NCBI GenBank assembly: GCA_964510315.1
Contig: CAZEAP010000006.1
Span: 1-64,000, forward strand
Source: CAZEAP01 sp964510315
Lineage (GTDB): Bacteria > Planctomycetota > Brocadiia > SM23-32
Length of the DNA stretch: 64,000 nucleotides
Direction of reading: 5' to 3'
Shown here: positions 1 to 6,537 of the stretch, in pieces
Layout of the letters: the number at the start of each line of letters is the position of its first letter
How positions within the stretch are numbered: the first letter of the stretch is position 1
Program-made: the position numbers and the translations under genes
The notes under the pieces: generated by a model
What the model was told of the DNA's origin: nothing
What the model saw: the letters and a program-made list of their open reading frames with translations, nothing else
The model's database searches: none

Positions 1-197
1 GTGCCGACGTGCCCGTCGAGCGCGTGCTGGACGCGCCGGGCCATCTCGTAGAGGTCGTCCCGGCGGCTCGCGCCTACCACATGGCTGTGGACCTCGCCCT
101 CGACCCATACCGAGGCGATGACGTTGCCGCCGTCGCGTGTCAGCTCGGCGCGCCGGTTCGGAGCGGCGCCTCGCACGTCTATCCGCGTCATCCGCAT
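1..197 (-). CDS. Partial CDS, unknown protein (3' end cut by window edge)
   Basis: The minus strand is open from an ATG at 197 to the window edge, giving at least 65 residues that begin MRMTRIDVRG. The start is preceded by a GGGAG ribosome-binding site about ten bases upstream. The predicted peptide is soluble and mixed in charge, with no signal peptide. I do not recognise a family. Base composition and third-position GC look like those of the neighbouring genes. The opposite-strand reading frame over the same bases has no ribosome-binding site and an implausible composition, so I prefer the minus strand. The rest of the gene lies outside the window. Confidence 0.55.
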   Translation of the reverse strand, partial: MRMTRIDVRGAAPNRRAELTRDGGNVIASVWVEGEVHSHVVGASRRDDLYEMARRVQHALDGHVG

Positions 198-671
198 GGT
201 CCTAACTCCCTTCCGCTAAAGCGGTTACGTGTCCAGCACCCACATGAGGGCATGACTGCGCCCGGAAAGCAAGGCTTGTTCTCGGAATCTCGCACGGATT
301 CCGCCTGTCGCAACTGCGCACCGGGGAAAGGCATGTGACATGGGCGAGAAAAAGCGCGTAAATCCGATGGCGATGTCGGCCGAGGAGGGAGAGACGATTC
401 GAGCCTGGACTGGAAGCGCACATTACGCCCGCAAGTTGCCGGAGTTGCGTCGCGCCGCCGTCCCGGCGGCATGCTGGAGGCATCGTGCCTCCGATCATGG
501 AGCCTTGGCGCGCTTGTGAGAGGCCGTGTAACCCGCCCGCAGAACGAAGGGCTGATGCCCCGGCTGGCCCCACGATTGCGGGTCAATCGCGTTTGGTATA
601 GCGTGAGCTACTGGCGTTGTGCCTGAGGGCACGCCGGAACTGAGCGTCTGGCTGCATTGGGGAGGACGGCC
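198..671. other. Intergenic region, one weak small ORF
   Basis: No gene is certain in these 470 bases. A 59-codon plus-strand ORF at 340-519 starts with ATG eleven bases after GGGGAAAGG and reads MGEKKRVNPMAMSAEEGETI at its beginning. Its second half looks like random high-GC translation, so it may be noncoding or a decayed gene. No hairpin terminator or strong promoter stands out. Confidence 0.3.
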
Positions 672-1016
672 ATGGAACTGATCGACTTTCTGGTCACTGC
701 TATCGGCGCCGTGGGAATTGCCGTCATCGTGTGGGGCATGGCGGTCGGGATTGTGGAGCTTGTCCGGCTCGAATCTCACCGCTTCCGTGGCTCCCAGATA
801 TGCAAGTTACGAGAACAGACCAGGCACCATATGGCTTCTTACCTGCTGCTGGGTCTGGAGTTCATGGTGGCAGCCGATATCGTCCGCACAATAGCCAGAC
901 CAACGCTGACCGAGCTCGGACTGTTGGGCGGCATCGTGGCCATCCGCACGGTATTGAGCTTCTTCCTGGGGCGGGAACTGGCCGAACACAACTGCCTCGC
1001 CAGCCTGGACGAGTAA
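672..1016 (+). CDS. DUF1622 family membrane protein
   Basis: This 114-aa protein has three hydrophobic helices: residues about 5-30, a segment starting SYLLLGLEFMVAADIV, and one around GGIVAIRTVLSFFLGREL. That layout and the GLEFMVAADI and IRTVLSFFLGREL motifs are typical of DUF1622, a family of small inner-membrane proteins of unknown function. I chose the ATG at 672 because GGAGG lies eight bases upstream; a TTG at 657 would place the ribosome-binding site inside the coding region. The gene stands alone, 66 bases before the NAD kinase on the same strand, and may be cotranscribed with it. Confidence 0.85.
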   Translation: MELIDFLVTAIGAVGIAVIVWGMAVGIVELVRLESHRFRGSQICKLREQTRHHMASYLLLGLEFMVAADIVRTIARPTLTELGLLGGIVAIRTVLSFFLGRELAEHNCLASLDE

Positions 1017-1082
1017 CGCGCAGCATAGCCCCCGGCCGTAGGCGCAACGCGGCCACACCGCCCGGAGCCACGGAGGAAAACT

Positions 1083-1775
1083 ATGGATCTGAACCGGTTC
1101 TCCATCTGCGCCAAGAATCCGGAGGAGTCCGTCCCGGTCCGCAGGCAGGCCGAGTCAGTGGGACTGGTGTACGATAAGGCGAACCCCGACTTCATCTTCT
1201 CTCTGGGCGGTGACGGCACCTATCTCATTGCCGAGCGCCGCTGCCCCGGCGTGCCCAAGCTGTTGGTGCGCGACAGCCGCATCTGTTTCAAGTGCCATGA
1301 CGAGCCACTGGGAGATATGTTGAAGATGATTGCCGCCGGGGAGGTCACCATCAGGGAGGTCGTGAAGCTGCAGGCACGCTGCCGCGGACGCCGGCTGCTG
1401 GCCGTCAACGATGTGGTGGTGCGCAACCGGGACCCACGCCACGCCCTGCGCTTCCGGCTCCGCATCGACGGAGACGACCTCGGACAGGTGATGATTGGGG
1501 ACGGGATCGTTGTTGCCACCTCCTTCGGCTCCACGGGCTACTACCATTCGGTGACCGGCCGGAGCTTCCGGGGCGGCATAGGCGTGGGTTTCAACAACCT
1601 GACCGAGGGGCGAGATTCCCTGGAGCTGAGCGAACAGGCGGAGGTGGAACTGGAGGTGGTGCGCTCGGAGGCCCACGTGGCCGCTGACAACCACCCGGAA
1701 CTGCTGGAGATCGGCAAAGGGGACGTAGTCTCGGTTACGGTCGCCGAGGAGGTGGCTCGGCTGATCGCCCACTGA
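1083..1775 (+). CDS. nadK: NAD(+) kinase family protein
   Basis: The protein has 230 residues and the signature nucleotide-binding loop GGDGT at residues 42-46, followed by the second family motif AVNDVVVRN and a TSFGSTGYY stretch matching the conserved T-x-x-G-S-x-x-Y region. These mark the ATP-NAD kinase fold, which phosphorylates NAD to NADP. It is shorter than the usual 270-300 residues, mainly at the N-terminus, as in compact archaeal-type members. GGAGG precedes the ATG by seven bases. It ends 15 bases before the convergent HAD hydrolase gene. NADP supply would suit the many NADPH-dependent redox enzymes nearby, but that link is inference. A second, longer NAD kinase may exist elsewhere in the genome. 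Confidence 0.85.
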   Translation: MDLNRFSICAKNPEESVPVRRQAESVGLVYDKANPDFIFSLGGDGTYLIAERRCPGVPKLLVRDSRICFKCHDEPLGDMLKMIAAGEVTIREVVKLQARCRGRRLLAVNDVVVRNRDPRHALRFRLRIDGDDLGQVMIGDGIVVATSFGSTGYYHSVTGRSFRGGIGVGFNNLTEGRDSLELSEQAEVELEVVRSEAHVAADNHPELLEIGKGDVVSVTVAEEVARLIAH

Positions 1776-1790
1776 CCGCCGCGCAGCGGT

Positions 1791-2414
1791 TCATGCCGGC
1801 GATAAGCCCAGCTCGCCCAGCTCCCGGCGAGTGGTCTCGGCGTCCCGGTGGTGGACGGCCTGAATGCCGAAGCGGCGCCCGGCCTCGCAGTTCGGCTTCC
1901 GGTCGTCGATGTAAACTGCCTGCTCCGGCTTCACCTGCGCCAGATCGAGTGCCAGCCGGTAGATGGTGTCCTCCGGCTTGCGGGAGCCGACGAAGCAGGA
2001 GCAGACGAAGCAGCCGATGAAATCGGTTAAGCCGAACTCCCGCACGCGGTAGATGGTCGTCTCCCGGCCATCATTACTGAGGGCGCCAACGCGCAGACCC
2101 GGCCGCCGCGCCAGCGCTCGTGCCATTTCCAGCATGTCGGGCAGCGGTTGCGACTGCGCCAGCACGTAGTCCCTGAACTCGCGACGGGAGAAAGGCCGCT
2201 CGCGCTGGAAGACGACCCGCTCCAGGTACTCGTCCAGTCCGATGGTCCCGCGCTCGTATGTGCCGATGTTCAGATCGTGCCGCTCGGCGAACTCCTCGGC
2301 GTCAAGCCCGAACTTCCCGGCCGCTCGCGCGCGCGCATTGTGGTCCCACGCGTTGGTCAGCAGCACGCCCCCGATGTCCCAGAAAAGCACCGCAATCTCA
2401 TCCCGCTTTGCCAT
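1791..2414 (-). CDS. HAD superfamily hydrolase (YihX-like)
   Basis: This 207-aa HAD-fold protein shows all four motifs: the nucleophile Asp13 in FWDIGGVLL, Ser113 in ALSN, Lys146 in GSRKPE, and Asp170-Asp171 in YIDDRKPN. The second Asp of motif I is replaced by Gly, as in YihX, epoxide-hydrolase-N and haloacid-dehalogenase-like relatives, so the exact substrate class is open; sugar phosphate phosphatase is a reasonable guess. I placed the start at 2414 (MAKRDEIAV) because a GGGGG run lies upstream of that ATG and the longer reading frame runs into the preceding gene. It follows the unknown 314-aa gene by 13 bases and is probably cotranscribed with it. Confidence 0.85.
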   Translation of the reverse strand: MAKRDEIAVLFWDIGGVLLTNAWDHNARARAAGKFGLDAEEFAERHDLNIGTYERGTIGLDEYLERVVFQRERPFSRREFRDYVLAQSQPLPDMLEMARALARRPGLRVGALSNDGRETTIYRVREFGLTDFIGCFVCSCFVGSRKPEDTIYRLALDLAQVKPEQAVYIDDRKPNCEAGRRFGIQAVHHRDAETTRRELGELGLSPA

Positions 2415-2427
2415 AGCATCCCCCTGG

Positions 2428-3372
2428 TTAATCTTGGGCCTCCCGTTCCGCGCCGTGCCCCATGGCAACGGCCGCTCCCGGCCGGGACGTTCGGCCGCCG
2501 CGGCCTGAAAGGTCGGTCCAGCGCCAGTGGACATACTGGGCCGAGAGAACCGCACGGATGTCAGCACTGATGTGGATCCTGTTGTCGCGGAAGCCGCCCC
2601 GGCCCTCCTGCAGGAAGCACCTGTCCCCCGCCGAGTAGGTGAATCCCGCTCGGCCGATGGCGGCCACGCCGTCAAAGCGCGTGAAGTAGTAGGACTGATC
2701 AAGGCATGCTCCTGTCCGCTCCACCCAGCGAAGCGCCAACGAGAGCCGGCCCTGGTCGGCCAGGGACAGCATTACGTCTGCGACGGTGAGGACGCCGGGA
2801 CGGAACATGTCGCGGCGCAGATTGTGGGGCGTGACGCAGACGTCGGAGAACGAGAGGTCGAGGTCGGCGGCCTGTATCCGCACCTGCGGAACGACGACCC
2901 GCCCGCCGTTCTTTCCCAGCCGGGCCACCTCTCGTCGCCAGGCGGTGCGCAGGGCGTCCAAGCGCTCCGGCTGGGCGCGGCGCAGCTCAATGGTCATGTG
3001 GTCCTTGTACGGGTGAGTGCCCATGCGGAAGGCGGGTTCCTCGCAGCGGTGCCCGCCGTCGTAGCATGCCGCGTACCACCAGTCCTCCAGGCCGCCAATG
3101 CCGTCGATGACGTGTGTGCCCAGGTCGGGGGCGAAGTGGTGCTCGACCGGGAGGCCCCATCTCCGGCAGACCTGGAGCACAGCGTCGAACACGCCGAAGT
3201 ACCCTTCGGCGAATACGTCGGGCCGGAGCGTGCTGACCTCGGCGGGATCGACCGGGCACGGCCCGAGCAGCCCCTCCACCGCGACGGTCCCGGCTCTGGC
3301 CGGATCGGGCAAGGTGCCTGCGGGGGCGCCGTCGATCACCGCCGACGACTCGCCGTCCCGTATCCCGCGCAT
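2428..3372 (-). CDS. Conserved-looking protein of unknown function
   Basis: The start at 3372 (MRGIRDGESS) has GGAGG six bases upstream and gives a 314-aa soluble protein with no signal peptide. A central segment reading DGIGGLEDWWYAACYDGG loosely resembles the GWMYSVNG core of DUF4430 (cobalamin-binding-like) domains, but this is too weak to assign. The C-terminal 30 residues are rich in Gly and Arg and may be disordered. It sits 13 bases upstream of the HAD hydrolase gene on the same strand, which suggests a two-gene unit. Function is unknown. Confidence 0.6.
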   Translation of the reverse strand: MRGIRDGESSAVIDGAPAGTLPDPARAGTVAVEGLLGPCPVDPAEVSTLRPDVFAEGYFGVFDAVLQVCRRWGLPVEHHFAPDLGTHVIDGIGGLEDWWYAACYDGGHRCEEPAFRMGTHPYKDHMTIELRRAQPERLDALRTAWRREVARLGKNGGRVVVPQVRIQAADLDLSFSDVCVTPHNLRRDMFRPGVLTVADVMLSLADQGRLSLALRWVERTGACLDQSYYFTRFDGVAAIGRAGFTYSAGDRCFLQEGRGGFRDNRIHISADIRAVLSAQYVHWRWTDLSGRGGRTSRPGAAVAMGHGAEREAQD

Positions 3373-3516
3373 GTTAGTCCTCCCTTTGAGCGACACTGCC
3401 GGTGGCGCCGCCAGCAGGCATCCTTGTCACTGGGCCTGCCCGCAGTCAGACGGACGCCGGGACAGCGCATCACCCGGCACGCGCACCGCCTTCTCCCTCG
3501 CGACCAAGGGGCCAGT

Positions 3517-3963
3517 TCAGAATGTCAGGGTCTTGTAGCCGTTCTTAAGCATCTGGGTCAGTGGCTCTCCCATTGCCTTCACTTCGATACCGAGGTTGCG
3601 CAGCGTCTCGGTAACCCCATAGCTGTCGGCGCAGACGATGCAGGCTTGCACGATGACGCCGTCGGCCATCATCGCCTTGATCTTCGCCTGCAAGTCTTTG
3701 TCACCGGCGAGCAGGCGGGCCGACGGACCCCAGACGATCAGGCGCACCTCGTCGAACCAGTTCGATTTACGCGCAGCATGGGTGTACATCAGACAGACGC
3801 GATGGGCGACATCGGGGTCGCCGCTGGTCCATACCACCGCAATCCGTGACCTTGCGGGAGCCGCGGGCTCCTCGGCGGGCTGGGCCGCCAGGGATGGAAT
3901 CAGCCAGACCAGAACGGCGGCGACAACCACCAGGCCAAGACCAAGCAGCCTGTTCCTTATCAT
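3517..3963 (-). CDS. Exported DsrE family protein
   Basis: This is a 148-aa protein with an N-terminal hydrophobic signal or anchor (residues 6-26) ending in LAAQ. A DsrE/DsrF-like Rossmann-type domain follows, beginning IAVVWTSGDPDVAHRVC and containing a central VQACIVCADSYGV segment. DsrE-like proteins take part in sulfur relay; some family members lack a catalytic role. Cys residues in QACIVCADS sit where DsrE proteins carry their persulfide cysteine. It is the last gene of an operon headed by tetR, 36 bases after the flavin reductase gene, with AGGAGT upstream of its ATG. A periplasmic thiol or sulfide role is inference. Confidence 0.8.
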   Translation of the reverse strand: MIRNRLLGLGLVVVAAVLVWLIPSLAAQPAEEPAAPARSRIAVVWTSGDPDVAHRVCLMYTHAARKSNWFDEVRLIVWGPSARLLAGDKDLQAKIKAMMADGVIVQACIVCADSYGVTETLRNLGIEVKAMGEPLTQMLKNGYKTLTF

Positions 3964-3999
3964 TACGGACTCCTCTCTGATGGGGGCCGGGCACGCCGG

Positions 4000-4641
4000 T
4001 CAAGTTGCCTGGCCGTATTCCGTGAGACGTCGAAGGAGGGTATCTCCCAACGCACGCGCCTTCTGGCGGGCTTCGGGCTGTTTCGACAAGTCGGGCGTGA
4101 TCTCCGGCGTGATTCTCGTTCCGGCACCAAAGAACATGTGGATCGCACCCACCGTGCAGGACTCCCCGTGGCCGCAACTGAAGCAGGACGCGGGGCCTTG
4201 TGCCGTCACAGAGCCGATGCATTCGATCCGGTTGTAGCGAAAGAACTCCTCGATGTTCCTCGCAGGCGCGTCCGGCGCGCCCCCACCGACGCCGACCGCC
4301 ACGCCGAGCTTGCCGGCGACCGCCTTGCCCGCCTGGTGACGGAACTGATACCAGCGCTCCAGGAAGCAGTGGGCGAGGCCGTTGAGGAGGTTGAAGTAGT
4401 TCGGAGCGCCGATGACGTAGGCGTCCGCGTCGACGATCTTGGGCCGGAGGGCCTCCATGTCGTCGTCAAGGACGCACGCGTTGTCATCCACGCAGCCGAG
4501 ACACGCGATGCAGGGGCCTATCCGCTTGCCGGCCAAAGACAGGAACTCCGTGTCACAACCGACCCCGCTCAGGACTTCCTGCACGAGTTGGTCGGTAGTC
4601 GACCCGCGACGGGGGCTTCCCGAGATTGCCAGGACCTTCAT
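4000..4641 (-). CDS. NADPH-dependent FMN reductase / flavodoxin-fold protein
   Basis: The 213-aa protein opens with MKVLAISGSPRRGSTTDQLV, the phosphate-binding loop of the flavodoxin-like NADPH-dependent FMN reductase family. GPCIACLGC near residue 47 is the cysteine cluster of iron-sulfur-flavoprotein-type members, and GAPNYFNLLNG is the usual flavin-contacting loop. The C-terminal part has extra cysteines in CFSCGHGESC, possibly a second metal or redox site. I chose ATG 4641 over the in-frame GTG at 4650 because AAGGTG lies six bases upstream of it. It is in the tetR-flavin reductase-dsrE operon and so is probably induced when TetR releases DNA. Confidence 0.85.
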   Translation of the reverse strand: MKVLAISGSPRRGSTTDQLVQEVLSGVGCDTEFLSLAGKRIGPCIACLGCVDDNACVLDDDMEALRPKIVDADAYVIGAPNYFNLLNGLAHCFLERWYQFRHQAGKAVAGKLGVAVGVGGGAPDAPARNIEEFFRYNRIECIGSVTAQGPASCFSCGHGESCTVGAIHMFFGAGTRITPEITPDLSKQPEARQKARALGDTLLRRLTEYGQAT

Positions 4642-4683
4642 GCCGTTCACCTTGCTTTGATGTGTGGGTCACCGGGGGACCGG

Positions 4684-5283
4684 TCAATCCGTCGTTCGCG
4701 TCGAGGGCGGCTCGAGCAGCGTCTTCAAGGAACCGAGGCAGTCTTTCAACGGCCCCGCGTCCTTGGTGAGCCGTGAGAGCATGATCCCGCCCTCGATGGC
4801 GGCGACCACGTGACGGGCCAAATGGCGCGGCGGCAGGTCCGTGCGGAACTGGTCCTGCGCCTGCCCGTCCGTAATGACGGCCTCGATGTCGGCAACCCAT
4901 TCACCGAAGACCTCGGCCACGAATGAGGCGTACTGCGCGTCGATGTCGCTCATTTCCAGGGCCGTGTTCCCCCAGAGACAGCCTCCCACGAAGCCGCTGT
5001 TGCGGTGGGCGGTGAGGGCCGCGTCGAAGAAATGGTACAGGCGCGTCTCCGGCGTGTCACCTTCGAGCGCAGCCTGGCGGAACTCTGCGAACCCGGCGCG
5101 GGCACGTTCCAGCAGGGCGAGGCCCAGGTCTCGCTTGCTTGCGAAGTGAAAGTACAGACTTCCCTTCTTCAGGCCGACGGCGTCCAGCAGGTCCCTGACG
5201 CTTGTCGCGCCGAACCCTTTGAGCCGGACAAGGCGCGCCGCCTCGTCAAGTATCCGCTCCTTGGTGTCAACGTTTCCCGCCAT
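4684..5283 (-). CDS. TetR family transcriptional repressor
   Basis: A 199-aa TetR-type regulator starting MAGNVDTKERIL. Its helix-turn-helix spans residues about 27-46 (TSVRDLLDAVGLKKGSLYFHF), the classic N-terminal DNA-binding region. The C-terminal ligand-binding half is of the TetR_C type found in AcuR/YcdC-like repressors of stress and quinone responses. The start at 5283 was preferred to an in-frame start further upstream that would place the operator within the coding region. It heads an operon with the flavin reductase (42 bases downstream) and DsrE genes. A perfect palindrome directly in front of the gene is the likely self-regulatory operator. Confidence 0.9.
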   Translation of the reverse strand: MAGNVDTKERILDEAARLVRLKGFGATSVRDLLDAVGLKKGSLYFHFASKRDLGLALLERARAGFAEFRQAALEGDTPETRLYHFFDAALTAHRNSGFVGGCLWGNTALEMSDIDAQYASFVAEVFGEWVADIEAVITDGQAQDQFRTDLPPRHLARHVVAAIEGGIMLSRLTKDAGPLKDCLGSLKTLLEPPSTRTTD

Positions 5284-5308
5284 CGGTGAAAAGATCTCCG
5301 GATTGAAC

Positions 5309-5328
5309 TTGACCGACCGGTCGGTCAA
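5309..5328. promoter_or_regulatory. TetR operator palindrome
   Basis: The 20 bases TTGACCGACCGGTCGGTCAA form a perfect palindrome with no central gap. It begins six bases downstream of the predicted -10 box of the tetR promoter, so a bound repressor would cover the transcription start. GACCGACCGGTCGGTC-type sites are common targets of TetR-family repressors. Confidence 0.85.
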
Positions 5329-5333
5329 CTAGT

Positions 5334-5363
5334 AGTATAGGGGATGTGACGCTCGCATGGCAA
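5334..5363 (-). promoter_or_regulatory. Predicted sigma-70 promoter of the tetR operon
   Basis: Read on the minus strand, TTGCCA (5363-5358) and TATACT (5339-5334) are separated by 18 bases. The start of transcription would fall at about 5327, inside the palindromic operator. Confidence 0.7.
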
Positions 5364-5580
5364 GGACCGTCAAGGACGCGCAGCTCCTGTCGGGCAGGAG
5401 GCGTTGGCTAACGGGAGGCCGGTCGGCGCAGGGGGGCGCTGCCCGCCGGCCGCGTAAGGACCGCTGTCAGGATGTCCGCATGGGGCCCATTGCGTTGCCC
5501 CATCAAACTGTTTCCGGCGAAGGGGGCACGGGCCAGCCGGGGCCGGCCCATAGTGTCTACAGCCGGGAGGGGGGGAGACC
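5364..5580. other. Intergenic region between divergent operons
   Basis: No gene is supported here. The region separates the minus-strand tetR operon from the plus-strand redox cluster and should contain the promoter of the DUF547 gene, but I see no convincing -10/-35 pair on the plus strand. A GGGAGGGGGGGAG run at the right end is the DUF547 ribosome-binding site. Confidence 0.5.
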
Positions 5581-6483
5581 ATGAGAAGCCCGTGGAGGAT
5601 CGTGTTCGCATGCGTTGGGCTGCTGGGGTTAGCTGTGCTGAGCGGCCGGCTGTCAGTAGTTGCCGCCCAGGGGGTTGATGAATCGAAGCGTAGCGCGCGG
5701 GAGGAGGCATTCCCCTACGAGGGCTATGCTGCGGTGCTGAAGGCTCGCGTGGACGACGAAGGCATGGTCAACTACCGCGAGTTAAAGGCGAGCCGCCGGC
5801 GCCTGGACCTCTTCGTAGGCCTGCTCGGTGACCTGGATAAGGAAGTGTACGAGGAATGGACCGATGAGCAGAAGATCGCCTTCTGGATCAATGCGTACAA
5901 CGCGCTCACCCTGCGGGTGATCATCGACCACTACCCGATCAAGAAGGGCGGCTTGCTGGCGGGGCTTAGGTTTCCGAAAAACAGCATCCGCCAGATCCCC
6001 GGCGTCTGGGACCAGATCAAGTTCACCGTGATGGGCGAGAAGATGACCCTGGAAGAGATCGAGCACGAGACGCTGCGGAAGGACTTCGACGAGCCGCGCA
6101 TCCACATGGCGCTGGTCTGCGCGGCGATGGGCTGCCCGCCCCTGCTCAACGAGCCCTACGTGGCGGTGCGCCTTGAGGAGCAGTTCACCGGCCGCGCCGA
6201 GAAGTTCTTCAGCAACCCGAAGAAATTCCGCATAGACCGCCGGCGCAGGGAGGTCCACCTGTCGCCCATCTTCAAGTGGTTTGGCGAGGACTTCGAAAAG
6301 ACGTACGGCACCGATGTCGGTTTCCGCGGGCATGACAAGACCGAGCGGGCCGTGCTGAGCTTCATCGCCCGCTACCTGGACGAGGACGACGCGCGCTATC
6401 TGCGCACGGCGGAATACGACATTGAGTGGCTTGACTACGACTGGTCGCTGAACGAGCAGCCCGCCAAGGGACGGGACAATTGA
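5581..6483 (+). CDS. Exported DUF547 domain protein
   Basis: This 300-aa protein has a signal peptide (hydrophobic residues 7-28, cleavage near VAAQG) followed by a full DUF547 domain. Recognisable blocks are KIAFWINAYNALTLRVI, IHMALVCAAMGCPPL, and the C-terminal RYLDEDDARYLR and IEWLDYDWSLN. DUF547 proteins belong to the transglutaminase/papain-like fold group; the conserved Cys in VCAAMGCPPL would be the nucleophile if the fold is active. In other bacteria DUF547 genes often neighbour TVP38, MerA-like and ArsS genes, as here, so a role in the envelope side of the redox or arsenic response is plausible. It opens a plus-strand run that continues to 21759. Confidence 0.9.
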   Translation: MRSPWRIVFACVGLLGLAVLSGRLSVVAAQGVDESKRSAREEAFPYEGYAAVLKARVDDEGMVNYRELKASRRRLDLFVGLLGDLDKEVYEEWTDEQKIAFWINAYNALTLRVIIDHYPIKKGGLLAGLRFPKNSIRQIPGVWDQIKFTVMGEKMTLEEIEHETLRKDFDEPRIHMALVCAAMGCPPLLNEPYVAVRLEEQFTGRAEKFFSNPKKFRIDRRRREVHLSPIFKWFGEDFEKTYGTDVGFRGHDKTERAVLSFIARYLDEDDARYLRTAEYDIEWLDYDWSLNEQPAKGRDN

Positions 6484-6537
6484 GGCCCTGGCGCGACCGC
6501 GGGGGAACCACCAAGCGCGTGAGGAAGGGAGCGGCGG

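Noticed and set aside
9..338. Plus-strand ORF at the left edge
   Set aside because: The minus strand over the same bases has a better start, ribosome-binding site and composition.
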